From contig NC_068974.1 in the NCBI RefSeq assembly GCF_016808095.1, positions 18,786,001 to 18,850,000 of the forward strand: DNA of 64,000 bases, read 5' to 3'. Positions 43,888 to 56,730 of this stretch are shown here, piece by piece. Below the pieces are notes generated by a model. It did no database searches, was not told the origin of the DNA, and worked only from the letters and a program-made list of their open reading frames with translations. The stretch's first letter is position 1. The number at the start of each line of letters is the position of its first letter. Position numbers and translations under genes: made by a program. This DNA comes from Vigna angularis. Its lineage: Eukaryota > Streptophyta > Magnoliopsida > Fabales > Fabaceae.

Positions 43888-44215
43888 TGAGAATCTACTT
43901 TGATTTAATTTAGGAACTTTCATATGATTAAATGGTTTTTACTATCAATTGAGAATGTACTTTGATTGATTAGTAATAATTTCAACTATAATCAATTGAG
44001 AATTTACTTTGATTGATTAGCTTTTAATTTGGTTAGGAGATTTAAGAATAGACATGATTAAACACAATAGAATTTGATTGAGAATGTACTTTGGTTGAAT
44101 TCATTGTGAATAATCCAGAAAGGTTTTGCATTTGATTGAGAATTTACTTTGGTTAAATGCATGATTGCCCTCAAATTAATTAAGAATGTACTTTAATTAA
44201 TTTGAAACTTAAACA
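43888..44215 (+). repeat. Six dispersed copies of a ~20-bp LTR word
   Basis: TTGAGAATCTACTTTGATT and close variants (also TTGAGAATGTACTTTGG and TTAAGAATGTACTTTAA) occur six times at intervals of about 50-70 bp in the part of the LTR downstream of the TATA box. Confidence 0.8.
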
Positions 44216-44530
44216 ATAATCAATTGAACAATTATCCGTGAATAACCGATGATGAATCTATCTTGGAAAAGCAGTAAAATTAGCCTATTTCATCATAACT
44301 GTTTTTAAGTTTCTTATTTATTCTTTAAACACTCTTCAACCATTACTTTTATTCATAAGCATTGCATAACATTCATAAGAGTCAGATATTCGAAAGCAAT
44401 TCCGTATTCGTTGGGAGACGACTCAGGGTTACGTTAACCCTATCTACTTTCTTAAATACTACTTGGCAATACTGAAGTTGCCTTGAAAAGTAGTATTAAT
44501 TTGATAGCTTCAACGACAGCCTATCAAATT

Positions 44531-44548
44531 TGGCGTCGTTGCTGGGGA
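44531..44548 (+). other. Primer binding site, family D
   Basis: TGGCGTCGTTGCTGGGGA, followed by a T-rich leader (TTTATTTTTATTTT, 44580-44640). Confidence 0.75.
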
Positions 44549-44939
44549 ATACGGTTAGTATTTTGAATATTTAATTCTTAATTTTATTTTTATTTTTATT
44601 TTTTATTTTTTTTATTTTTATTTTATCTTTATTTTTTTTTACGCACATACATTTAATTTAATTTGAGTTATTTTGTAGTCTTTAGTCATTCTTGTTTTAG
44701 CAAAAATCTTTGTTCTTGATTTAATTAAGAATTTCGCTTGAGAAATACTTGAGGCTAGTTTGAATACACTCTGGCTAGGAAAGACTTGGTACTTAAGTTG
44801 TCCATTGTGACGCACCTCTCTTTCCTGGGAGTGGACCCAACAAGTCTCTCTTATCTCTTATTTGAAATCTTTATCTAAAGCAAGAAGAAAAGAAAAAGAG
44901 AAGTGACAAAGAAACAACTTCAAGCAGATTGCGTAGTGC

Positions 44940-45427
44940 ATGACCAGAGCTAACCCGGGAGAATTTTATCAAATTAACTCGGAAGTCGAAAGGAATTTGC
45001 GTAAGCTGCAAAGAAGATTGAAATTTGGGCGTTCCACTGAGGAAGCACTTCCGACATCTGAAGTCATACCACCTTCATTATCTCCCATCACAAACATATC
45101 ATCCAATCTTTTACCTGATCCTAACCCAAACAATATGGCACAAAGAACCATCAGACAGTTAGCCACCTCCCAGAATACAGTTATCCGAAGTAACATTGAA
45201 TACCCTAATGAGGAGTGGGAGTTGAGACCTGACCTGTTAAATGCCTTACCAAAGTTCAATGGGTTATTAAGGGAGAATCCACACAAGCACTTAAGACAAT
45301 TTCACATGTTGTGTGAAAATTTTAGATCTCCCAGGATCACAATAGATTGCCTTAAAATGAGAGCTTTTCCATTTACTCTTCGAAGAACAGCTCAAGATTG
45401 GTGGTATTATCTCTCTGCAAGGATTAC
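44940..45427 (+). pseudogene. gag: Family D gag, N-terminal part, cut by insertion
   Basis: Frame MTRANPGEFYQINSEVERN. A region with many arginines (RKLQRRLKFGR) precedes the gag core YPNEEWELRPDLLNALPKF, NPHKHLRQFHMLC and AFPFTLRRTAQDWWYYL. This is the Athila/Tat type of gag. The frame stops matching at SARIT because element C2 begins at 45428. The remainder lies beyond the window. Confidence 0.8.
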
Positions 45428-46790
45428 TGTCAGACCTCGGAAAAACCAAACCCAAAACCCTCCTGTCAGTCATTAAAATGCACCCAAAACCCTCTGCGCG
45501 GACACCAGGTGTCAAGAAACGAGGATCCGAAAATCAGATAGTGGAATGCAGGTGTCAGCAGGAGAAAGGACGTTCGTTTTTAAACAAAACTGATTTTTCT
45601 GAAATTCGCGTCACTCACTGCATGCACTCTTCTTTTCCAAAAAAAAAATCTGATCTTCCATTTCTCCTTCTTCTCTCTAGAACCTCTCCCTTCTCTCTAC
45701 CAGAACTCACCTGTTCTCCTTTCTGATCACCGTTCAGGCACCATGGAAGCACTCCTGGCGTCCCAAGCTTCAATCTGAACCGAACAACTTCGAGTTCTAC
45801 AACTAGTAAGTTCATTCCCCTTAGCCGTTCGCTCTTTTGTTACATGCAAACCAAGTTCTGGTTGCATGCAGGGGTATAGTCTAAGTTCTTTTGATTTTAT
45901 GTTGATCTGTTTAGTTGGAAGAGTTAAGTGATCGTTGAGGGTAGAAGAAATTGTAGTCGGACCCAAAAAGCTACTCTTAGGACGTGCAATCACGTATCCA
46001 GGTAAGGGAAGCTTATTTAATTTAATTGAATGTTATTTGTACGTTCGTTGATAATGAATGCATGTGCTGAGTGGTTGAATGAATATAAAGTATGAATATG
46101 ATTATTTACTATGTTATGGATTGTATGAAGTATGCAACTTGATTTATATGAAAGTATAAAGTTACGAAAATATGTATTAAGAAAAATGTTGGAATATAAA
46201 TGATCCTGATATGAATTTTCCTAAGAAAGTGTACGTCCGTTACTGAACGGTCCTTGACCGTTCGGTTTTCTTGTGAATTTGGAATTTTAGTGGATTCCTT
46301 CATTTGGGAAGAATCCTAGTTAAGGACAAGCGTTTTCACTTCGGTATACTGTGTAGGAGCGTTTGGCCAAGCATAGTTGAGTATTAACGTTCGGTTGTAA
46401 ATCTAAGTATATATGTAATTGTATATATATTTTATTGTTCGTCAACACTAATTCAATATTATCGTACTAGGATTATCAAATCTTGTATGTTAAGTCTATT
46501 AGTGCTCGGTCTTACACCAGGCACTCGTCCCACCTCTTTAAGTCAATTTTAATACGAGCGCTAGTTTAAGCCTTCTGGTATTCACCCTCTAGAGCATTCA
46601 GTCTTTGACTGACATTCTGATTTATTGATACTAAATTCTATTAAACCCAAGTTTTCGGTTTTCCTCATATGAATCACTCTAAGCACCGATCCTTGGATGT
46701 CTGGAAATATTCTTATTCATTTCTTTCACTCTAGAGTCCACGTTTTTGGTTAGTCGTTGAATATTCTGAGTGAGTTCTCAAGAGTCAGTT
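45428..46790 (+). repeat. C2 5' LTR, first piece
   Basis: Shares with element C the order: CAGGTGTC near a GGACG word, AAACAAAA..TTTTTCTG, pyrimidine-rich leader, GAACCGAACAACTTC, GGTAAGGGAAGCTTATT. It diverges widely, so it is an older relative. It ends in CAGTT, the target duplication of element C. Confidence 0.85.
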
Positions 46791-49310
46791 TGTCACGTCC
46801 CATTTATTACTGTGATGATTCACCTCTCTGCTTCCATAAATGCACCGTGCCACGTGTTCTGAGTATTTGAAAATCCACCAACGAGCCGTGCATGTGCGCC
46901 ACTTGTCAAAGTGGAAGCTTCTGAAATCAGTAGTGGAGCGCAGGTGTCGTGTAGAGGGACGCTCGTCTGTCTGACAGTGGGTTTTGAACAAAAACAATTT
47001 TTCTGGAAAATCTCCCACTCTCTACGCGCACCTTCTTCCCTCCCAAACTCAGACTTTTCCTCTTCTCCTCCATCTCTCTAGAACCTCCCAAACTTCTCTC
47101 TACTGTAACTCACCAAGCTCTTCTCCGTTCACGTTTCAGCACCATAGGAACGTTCCCTGCACCGCGAGCTTCATTTCAAACCGAACAACTTCCAGTTCTG
47201 GTAAGTTTCACTTGGGCGATCGTTTCTGGAGATCCTGTAAACTGTTTTCAGCTCCATGCAACAGTGTAGGCTAAGCCCTTCCTTTTTCTTTTGGTTAGTT
47301 TAGCTGGAGAGCTTAAGAGAAACGTTGAGAGAACTTCATTAGACGAACCAAGATCCACTCTTTTTAGGACGATCGCTACTGAATCCGGGTAAGGGAAGCT
47401 TATTGTGATTTAATTTATACTGTGTGTTGTATGCATGTTAGGTATAGATTGTATGCATGAGATGTATGCTGATGTATTAGTTATGAGTGATCGCTGTTAT
47501 GCATGAATGAATATGGTATGCGCTGGTTGATACGTATGAATTAGATACTGGATGATTTTTGTATAGTATGATTTATTAATGTGAGTTCTATATAGTATGT
47601 GAAGTAAATGATGAAACGGAAATTATAAGATTATAAATCGTATGAGAAATGTTACGCTTAGATGAAAATGAAAATCTGAAATATAATGATCCTGTCATAT
47701 GATAAAATACGTTCGTCATCGTACGGTCATATACCGTTCGGTTTCTCTGAAAATGATTTAGAGTGAGATTCTTTCATTTGGAAAGGATTCTGTCTTAGAA
47801 CGAGCGTCCCCATTTGAAATGCTACTTGAGCGTTCGTCCTAATAGCGATCGGTTTATATCAAGCGTTCGTCTTAAGTAGCGCTCGGTCTTACACTGAGCG
47901 TTCGTCCTAATTAGTGCTCGGTCATCTATTGAACGTTCGTCCTAAGTGGCGCTCGGTCTCAGACCGAACGCTCGTCCATTTCCGTAAATTGCAACGAGCG
48001 AGAATAGCGCTCGTCTTGAATTCCCATAAGCGTTCGCCCTAAATTTAAATAGCGTTCGTCCAATATATTTAGTGACGTTCGTCCAAGTCTTCAGTGACGT
48101 TCGTCCAAAGATTCATTAAACGCCTACTTTCGCGCTCGGTCATTGACTGGCGGTTTGTCCCCTGAATTAAACAATGTTCGGTTTATTTATTCCAAACAGA
48201 TTTGTGATGTATCTATACATTGGATTCTTTCCAGAGTCATTGAACTTAAATTATTCTAAGTATTTTCCGATCGTTCTAGAGTCAGTTCATTTAACTAATT
48301 CAAGAAATCTTTCTCGGTCTCGCTCTCGACGTTCGTCCTCGTTATGAAGAGGAGTGAACGTTCGTCTTTTTAAGAAAGTGGAACATAGAATGAAAATGTA
48401 TTCAAGACCATAAATTAAGCAGTGCGAACACTATGAGAACTGAAATTGTGATTTTGGATTTTTAACGAGCGTTCCAGGGTGGAACGACTCTTGAATGGAT
48501 ATTGAGATTTGTAAGTATGAACGTAGTAAGCTTAGATGGTGATCCATCCTGATATTCCATGAGTGCTCGTTCTCAAGTAGAGAGGAGTATGTCATGCGTG
48601 GGAATGGCAGGAGGTCTAGTCCATAACTGTAACTTGGACAGAACAGACTAACCTTAGGTGGCTACTGATGAGCATTCCAGTTACCCCATCTGAGTGCACG
48701 GACGCCTTAGCTACACAAGATTCATACAGTCCGGACGGTCAGTCTAGTATCAGGATTTTGGATGAAATTTATGTATGAATTGAATGTATACGTTGTGAAC
48801 TTACTTGCTGGATTTGATATGCATGAAATGTATGTTTTGGAATGAATTAAATTCAATAAGCTTACCCTGTGTCTCTTTCTTGTGTTGTCGTTCGTCCTTG
48901 AACCTTCGTCTTGTCTTTGCAATGATCATCCGTGTGGATGTGAGCAGACGGAGAGGCATTACTGGAAGAAACACTGGAAGAAGAAAATTTGGAGGACGCC
49001 AACCTCGTAGAAGTAGAAGTGAAGGCCGAACAGTAAGGGCGTTCAGTTTTTAGATATAGTAGTTAGAATAGCGAGCGGCAGTGAGCGAGCGCTCTTTTTG
49101 ATTGTGTAATTATTAGGACGTTCGGTAGTAGTTTTTAAAAAACCGTTCGTCCTCTTTTATTTTGTGAACGCTCGTTTAATTATGTAAATGAAAGGCCGTT
49201 CGGTCACTTTCGTTATTGTCGTTCCCTTTCTTTAAAACTGTTTTGAATTATTAATATATGTGATTATTCTAAGTATATAGTTGATGACTGTATAATTTTG
49301 GGATGTTACA
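46791..49310 (+). repeat. Element C 5' LTR
   Basis: TGTCACGTCCC...GGGATGTTACA, 2,520 bp. The first part has TCTAGAACC and GAACGTTCC. The middle, 47700-48370, is packed with CGTTCGTCC and GCGCTCGGTC words. Short frames inside are not genes. Confidence 0.93.
47828..47977 (+). repeat. Tandem CGTTCGTCC/CGCTCGGTC modules in the C LTR
   Basis: Four consecutive modules, each with CGTTCGT(C/-)(C/T)TAA and then (C/G)GCTCGGT- or GATCGGT-like, start-to-start 33, 37 and 35 bp. A fifth, inverted start (CCGAACGCTCGTCC) follows 35 bp later. Confidence 0.8.
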
Positions 49311-49314
49311 TTAT

Positions 49315-49326
49315 TGGTATCAGAGC
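49315..49326 (+). other. Primer binding site, initiator-Met type
   Basis: TGGTATCAGAGC starting 4 bp after the LTR, the usual chromovirus site. Confidence 0.9.
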
Positions 49327-49466
49327 AGTTTTGTTCTCTTAAAGGACACTGTAGGTTATGAGTGCACTGTGTTTTTGCTGTGTGCTTGATATGTGTTTAA
49401 GTGAGTTATTTCTCTCAACTCTTTACATGTTACTAACGTTCGTTTTCCTCTGTGTCCAGAGAACGA

Positions 49467-52400
49467 ATGGCACCTAGACTCCCTCCTCCACCCCAACCTA
49501 CGGAACCTGATGCGTCCAACAACGCTAGGTTGTTGGAGACGGTGATAGACCGCTTGCAGCAACAGAACACGACACTTATGGAACAAAATGCCACTCTAAT
49601 GCAGCAGAATCAGAGTGCCATGTAGAGTTTGGAAGCTTCGCGTGCCAACTCTGAAACAACACAAAGACAATTGATGGAGATCTTAGCAGCGACCAGGCAT
49701 AATGCAGGGGCGTCTTCTTCCAACGCTGCCCCGACTACTGCCGAGTGGAGCTTGGAGAGTTTTCTCCAACACCATCCGGCCAAATTCAGTGGAAAATGCC
49801 TTCCTGATGAGGCGGACCAGTGGCTGAGAGACATGGAACGTATCTACAATGCTAAGAGGTGTCCGGATGAAAGCCGCCTGGCTTTTACAGAATATTTACT
49901 GACTGGTGAAGCTAGCCATTGGTGGACGAGTGTGAAAGCCATCTTAACGGACGCTCAGAATCCTATCACCTGGGCTGTTTTCAGAGGCAAATTTTACGAA
50001 GAGTACTTCCCGGACAGCGTTCGTTACGCTAAGGAAGTTGAGTTTCTTCAACTGGCGCAAGGAGCGAAGTCTGTGTCGGAGTATACCAACACTTTTAAAC
50101 ATCTTCTGAGGTTCAACACGATGGCCACCAGTGAGGAGTGGCAGTGTAGGAAATTCAAGAACGGACTGCAGAGTGATTTGAAGGTATTGATTTCCAGTTT
50201 GTGCATCCGGTCGTTCCCAGCCATGGTTGAGAGGGCTAAAGTATTAGAGAAAAATATGGCTGAGGCGGAACAACAGAAGAAACAACAGGCGTCAAGAGGA
50301 CCAATTCTGTCGAGACCAAATGTGAATCGGAACAGGACCCCATACGCTCGTCCAGCTCAGTCGAGTGGTTCACAAGCTATGGTAGTTGCTGGACAAGCAA
50401 ATCAGCCGGGGCCGGTCAGATGTTTTCAATGCGGAGGACCCCACTTTAGATCATCATGCCCTCAGTTGGTTGGAGGGAAATATTGCACTCGTTGTAAGAG
50501 AAACGGTCATCTGGAAAACGAGTGTAATATGGGCGGACGTGCAGTGATGAGACCGCCGAACGCTGGAAGGAATCAACAAGGTAGAGGTGGACGAGCCCAA
50601 GCGGTTGGGCGTGTGTAGGCGATCACGGGTGCGGAAGCAGCAAGTTCAGGTACACTTATTACCAGCACGTGTTTGCTATATGGAATGAAATGTTGTGTGC
50701 TGTTTGACTCGGGGGCGACACACTCCTTCATCTCGAAGGCGTGCGTTGATAAGCTGGGATTAGCTGAGAGTGAGATGCAGTTCGACTTGGTGGTGTCAAC
50801 CCCAGCGGCTGGAGAGGTTAGGACATCTACCGTGTGCGTTAGATGTCCTATTGAGGTAGAAGTGCGTAGATACAAGTTGAATTTGATATGTTTGCCTCTC
50901 AAAGACTTAGAAGTGATTTTGGGAATGGATTGGCTGAATACCAATCGCATTCTCATAGATTGTGGTGCTAAGGAATTGATTTTTCCGGAAGAAGATGAAG
51001 AAGAGTTGGGTGTGACGCTCAGTCAACTGAAAGAGGATATCATGGAGGGCGCGAGTTGCTTCTGGATCATGACGCATGAAGACAGTGAGGTTGCGGATAA
51101 GAGTTTTGAACGTTCGTCCAATAAGTACACTGAAGGACGAACGGTTGAGGACGAATTCCCGGACGTCTTTCCGGATGAGGTGCCTGGGTTGCCTCCCGTT
51201 CGTGAAGTTGAGTTTACCATTGATTTCGTAACTACCGCGGCTCCTATATCCGTTCAACCATATAGGATGGCACCCGCTGAATTGGTTGAGCTTAAAAAGC
51301 AAATTGAAGAATTGATGGACAAGAGGTTCATCCGTCCAAGCGTGTCACCTTGGGGAGCGCCTGTGTTATTGGTGAAGAAGAAGGATGGCAGCTCTCGGCT
51401 ATGCATTGACTATCGTCAATTGAATAAGATGACAATCAAAAACAAATACCCACTGCCTCGCATTGACGATCTGCTGGATCAATTGCATGGAGCGAGCGTC
51501 TTCTCCAAGATAGATTTGAAATCGGGCTACCACCAAATTCGTGTTAAGGAAGGAGATATTCAGAAGACGGCCTTTAGATCTCGGTATGGACATTATGAGT
51601 ACGTAGTCATGCCGTTCGGTGTGACGAACGCTCCAGCAGTCTTCATGGACTACATGAATAGGATCTTCAGGCCGTACTTGGACAAATTTGTGGTGGTGTT
51701 CATTGACGATATACTCATCTACTCCAAGAGCTGTGAAGAGCACGAAGAACATTTGAGGTTGGTACTTGGAGTGTTGAGTGAAAAAGAGTTGTACGCTAAG
51801 TTGTCCAAATGTGAATTTTGGATGAAGGAAGTGCAGTTCTTGGGTCACGTTGTGTCTGCTGGTGGGATTTCAGTTGATTCGGCTAAGGTACGAGCGGTCT
51901 TGGATTGGGAGAGTCCACGCTCGGTCACTGAAGTTAGGAGCTTTGTGGGACTCGCGGGCTACTATAGGCGTTTCATAGAAGGGTTCTCTAAGATAGTAGC
52001 ACCGTTAACACAGCTGACCAGGAAGGATCACCCGTTCGCCTGGACCGATCGGTGTGAATCTAGTTTTCAAGAGCTAAAGCGGAAGTTGACGAGCGCTCCA
52101 GTTTTGGTAATTCCGGACACTACCAAACCTTTCGAAGTTTACTGTGACGCATCTCACCAAGGTTTGGGGTGCGTTCTTATGCAAGAGAAACGAGCAGTGG
52201 CGTACGCCTCTCGGCAATTGAAGATACATGAGAGGAATTATCCAACGCACGACCTAGAGCTGGCAGCGGTCGTTTTTGCTCTGAAGATTTGGAGGCACTA
52301 CTTGTATGGATCCGTTTTCCAAGTCTTTAGTGATCATAAGAGTCTCAAGTACCTCTTTGATCAAAAGGAGTTGAATATGAGGCAGCGGAGGTGGCTTGAA

Positions 52401-54068
52401 TTCCTAAAGGATTATGATTTCGAGTTGCTTTATCACCCTGGTAAAGCGAACGTTGTGGCGGATGCACTAAGCAGGAAGGTGGTGCATGTGTCGTCCATGA
52501 TGGTACGTGAGTTGAGCCTGGTGGAAAGCTTTAGAGACTTAAGGTTGCAGTTCAACTTAGAACCGGACAACATCAAATGCTGTAACCTTAGGATATCCAG
52601 CAACGTGTTTGAGAGGATTAGAATGAAGCAACTTGAAGATGAAGAATTAGTGAAGATAAGAGGCGCGCTCGGCACAGATAAAGCAAAGGAGTTCAATGCT
52701 GGGACGGACGGCCTACTACGTTATATGGGTAGGACGTGCGATCCTAATGATGGAGACTTGAAGCGGATGATATTAGAAGAAGGGCATCACAACCGTCTTA
52801 GCATGCATCCGGGCATGACTAAGATGTACCACGATCTCAAGCAGTCGTTCTGGTGGCCAGGGATGAAGAATGATGTTGCACGCTTCGTGGCATCATGTCT
52901 AACATGTCAACGAGCTAAGACTGAATATCAAAGACCGGGTGGACTACTGCAACCCTTGGAGATTCCAGAATGGAAGTGGGATAGCATTTCAATGGACTTC
53001 GTGACTCACTTGCCTCGCACGGTCAAGAATCACGATTCCATTTGGGTGATAGTGGATCGTCTTACAAAGAGTGCCCACTTCCTAGCTGTCAACTTGAAGA
53101 TGTCTATGACCAACTTGGCCAAGCTCTACATCAAAGAGATCGTTCGTCTGCATGGAGTGCCGTCCAGCATCATCTCTGACCGAGACACAAGATTCACCTC
53201 TCGGTTTTGGCAGTCGTTGCAAAGCGAATTGGGCAGCAAACTCCAAATGAGTTCAGCGTACCATCCTCAGACAGACGGTCAATCCGAGAGAACAATCCAA
53301 ACGCTCGAGGATTTATTACGGACGTGCGTACTCGATCACATGGGCGTTTGGGATGAAGTACTGCCGTTAGTAGAGTTCACCTACAACAACAGTTTCCAGT
53401 CCAGCATTGGAATGGCTCCTTTCGAAGCTCTTTACGGACGCAAATGCCGCACGCCACTTTGCTGGTTTCAAGAAGGAGAAAACATATTGACGGGACCGGA
53501 ACTCGTTCAACAAACTACTGAAAAGGTGAAGCTAATACAAGAGAGATTGAAGACGTCCAGAAGCAGGCAGAAGTCATATGCCGATAAGAGAAGACGACCA
53601 CTAGAGTTCAAAGCTGGCGATCTTGTTTTTCTAAGGATGAATCCAACGACTGGAGTAGGAAGAGCGTTGAGATCAAAGAAGTTGTCTCCCAAGTTCGTGG
53701 GGCCTTATCAGATTTTGAGAAGGATTGGACCTGTTGCATACGAACTAGCCTTGCCTCCACAATTATCCAACCTTCATCCGGTATTTCACGTCTCTCAACT
53801 CCGAAAGTACGTGTCTGATCCCTCGCACATATTGGAGCTGGAGGACGTTCGTCTTCGACAAGACCGAACGCTTGAGATGAAGCCGGTTCGCGTTGAAGGC
53901 GTTCGCACTAAGTTATACAAAGGGAAGGACGTTCGACTGGTGAAAGTGATATGGGACGACAAGACTGGCGACTCTACTTGGGAAGTTGAGGATGCCATGA
54001 GAGACTTATACCCTCATCTATTTCCTGGTAAGTCTTCAATTTTCGAGGACGAAAATTTTTGTAGTTAG
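49467..54068 (+). pseudogene. gag-pol: Gag-pol polyprotein of element C, two nonsense codons
   Basis: One frame of 1,533 codons from ATG (MAPRLPPPP) to the stop at 54068. Two TAG codons interrupt it, at codon 53 (49623) and codon 384 (50616). Order: proline-rich start and glutamine-rich coiled coil (about 20-60); gag core (about 95-235, with EASHWWTSVK and FYEEYFPDS); two CCHC knuckles (CFQCGGPHFRSSC at 319, CTRC...C at 340); protease DSGATHS (414); reverse transcriptase with FIDDILIYS (about 745); RNase H with [10 protein letters not shown] (about 892) and THDLELAA; integrase with HHCC zinc site (about 1106-1146), DFVTHLP, SDRDTRF and QTDGQSERT; and a C-terminal chromodomain-like part (about 1472-1522, [16 protein letters not shown]). 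The catalytic residues I can see are all present. C2 has sense codons at both stop positions. Confidence 0.9.
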
Positions 54069-54073
54069 GGGGA
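54061..54073 (+). other. Polypurine tract of element C
   Basis: GTAGTTAGGGGGA directly before the 3' LTR start TGTCACG at 54075. Confidence 0.75.
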
Positions 54074-54074
54074 T

Positions 54075-56730
54075 TGTCACGTCCCATTTATTACTGTGAT
54101 GATTCACCTCTCTGCTTCCATAAATGCACCGTGCCACGTGTTCTGAGTATTTGAAAATCCACCAACGAGCCGTGCATGTGCGCCACTTGTCAAAGTGGAA
54201 GCTTCTGAAATCAGTAGTGGAGCGCAGGTGTCGTGTAGAGGGACGCTCGTCCGTTTGACAGTGGGTTTTGAACAAAAACAATTTTTCTGGAAAATCTCCC
54301 ACTCTCTACGCGCACCTTCTTCCCTCCCAAACTCAGACTTTTCCTCTTCTCCTCCATCTCTCTAGAACCTCCCAAACTTCTCTCTACTGTAACTCACCAA
54401 GCTCTTCTCCGTTCACGTTTCAGCACCATAGGAACGTTCCCTGCACCGCGAGCTTCATTTCAAACCGAACAACTTCCAGTTCTGGTAAGTTTCACTTGGG
54501 CGATCGTTTCTGGAGATCCTGTAAACTGTTTTCAGCTCCATGCAACAGTGTAGGCTAAGCCCTTCCTTTTTCTTTTGGTTAGTTTAGCTGGAGAGCTTAA
54601 GAGAAACGTTGAGAGAACTTCATTAGACGAACCAAGATCCACTCTTTTTAGGACGATCGCTACTGAATCCGGGTAAGGGAAGCTTATTGTGATTTAATTT
54701 ATACTGTGTGTTGTATGCATGTTAGGTATAGATTGTATGCATGAGATGTATGCTGATGTATTAGTTATGAGTGATCGCTGTTATGCATGAATGAATATGG
54801 TATGCGCTGGTTGATACGTATGAATTAGATACTGGATGATTTTTGTATAGTATGATTTATTAATGTGAGTTCTATATAGTATGTGAAGTAAATGATGAAA
54901 CGGAAATTATAAGATTATAAATCGTATGAGAAATGTTACGCTTAGATGAAAATGAAAATCTGAAATATAATGATCCTGTCATATGATAAAATACGTTCGT
55001 CATCGTACGGTCATATACCGTTCGGTTTCTCTGAAAATGATTTAGAGTGAGATTCTTTCATTTGGAAAGGATTCTGTCTTAGAACGAGCGTCCCCATTTG
55101 AAATGCTACTTGAGCGTTCGTCCTAATAGCGATCGGTTTATATCAAGCGTTCGTCTTAAGTAGCGCTCGGTCTTACACTTAGCGTTCGTCCTAATTAGTG
55201 CTCGGTCATCTATTGAACGTTCGTCCTAAGTGGCGCTCGGTCTCAGACCGAACGCTCGTCCATTTCCGTAAATTGCAACGAGCGAGAATAGCGCTCGTCC
55301 TGAATTCCCATAAGCGTTCGCCCTAAATTTAAATAGCGTTCGTCCAATATATTTAGTGACGTTCGTCCAAGTCTTCAATGACCGAGCGCGAAAGTAGGCG
55401 TTTAATGAATCTTTGGACGAACGTCACTGAAGACTTGGACGAACGTCACTAAATATATTGGACGAACGCTATTTAAATTTAGGGCGAACGCTTATGGGAA
55501 ATCAGGACGAGCGCTATTCTCGCTCGTTGCAATTTACGGAAATGGACGAGCGTTCGGTCTGAGACCGAGCGCCACTTAGGACGAACGTTCAATAGATGAC
55601 CGAGCACTAATTAGGACGAACGCTCAGTGTAAGACCGAGCGCTACTTAAGACGAACGCTTGATATAAACCGATCGCTATTAGGACGAACGCTCAAGTAGC
55701 ATTTCAAATGGGGACGCTCGTTCTAAGACAGAATCCTTTCCAAATGAAAGAATCTCACTCTAAATCATTTTCAGAGAAACCGAACGGTATATGACCGTAC
55801 GATGACGAACGTATTTTATCATATGACAGGATCATTATATTTCAGATTTTCATTTTCATCTAAGCGTAACATTTCTCATACGATTTATAATCTTATAATT
55901 TCCGTTTCATCATTTACTTCACATACTATATAGAACTCACATTAATAAATCATACTATACAAAAATCATCCAGTATCTAATTCATACGTATCAACCAGCG
56001 CATACCATATTCATTCATGCATAACAGCGATCACTCATAACTAATACATCAGCATACATCTCATGCATACAATCTATACCTAACATGCATACAACACACA
56101 GTATAAATTAAATCACAATAAGCTTCCCTTACCCGGATTCAGTAGCGATCGTCCTAAAAAGAGTGGATCTTGGTTCGTCTAATGAAGTTCTCTCAACGTT
56201 TCTCTTAAGCTCTCCAACTAAACTAACCAAAAGAAAAAGGAAGGGCTTAGCCTACACTGTTGCATGCAGCTGAAAACAGTTTACAGGATCTCCAGAAATG
56301 ATCGCCCAAGTGAAACTTACCAGAACTGGAAGTTGTTCGGTTTGAAATGAAGCTCGCGGTGCAGGGAACGTTCCTATGGTGCTGAAACGTGAACGGAGAA
56401 GAGCTTGGTGAGTTACAGTAGAGAGAAGTTTGGGAGGTTCTAGAGAGATGGAGGAGAAGAGGAAAAGTCTGAGTTTGGGAGGGAAGAAGGTGCGCGTAGA
56501 GAGTGGGAGATTTTCCAGAAAAATTGTTTTTGTTCAAAACCCACTGTCAGACGGACGAGCGTCCCTCTACACGACACCTGCGCTCCACTACTGATTTCAG
56601 AAGCTTCCACTTTGACAAGTGGCGCACATGCACGGCTCGTTGGTGGATTTTCAAATACTCAGAACACGTGGCACGGTGCATTTATGGAAGCAGAGAGGTG
56701 AATCATCACAGTAATAAATGGGACGTGACA
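54075..56730. repeat. 1,303-bp inverted repeat with 50-bp loop
   Basis: Arms 54075-55377 and 55428-56730 around a 50-bp centre. The arms differ at only a handful of positions by eye. A transcript across it would fold into a long hairpin. Confidence 0.92.

Larger units (their letters stand above)
42611..44526 (+). mobile_element. Family D 5' LTR (left end unclear)
   Basis: The right end is set by CCTATCA followed four bases later by a primer site. The left part (42611-43260) is GC-rich with CGCCGCGAC-like words and no supported gene. TATATAAA at 43583-43590 is a likely TATA box. I could not find a clear TG start, so the LTR may be cut by the minisatellite. Confidence 0.6.

Noticed and set aside
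46785..47274. Short frames repeated at 46785-47274, 54036-54558 and 56247-56787
   Set aside because: They recur only because they are the same LTR sequence in direct and inverted copies.
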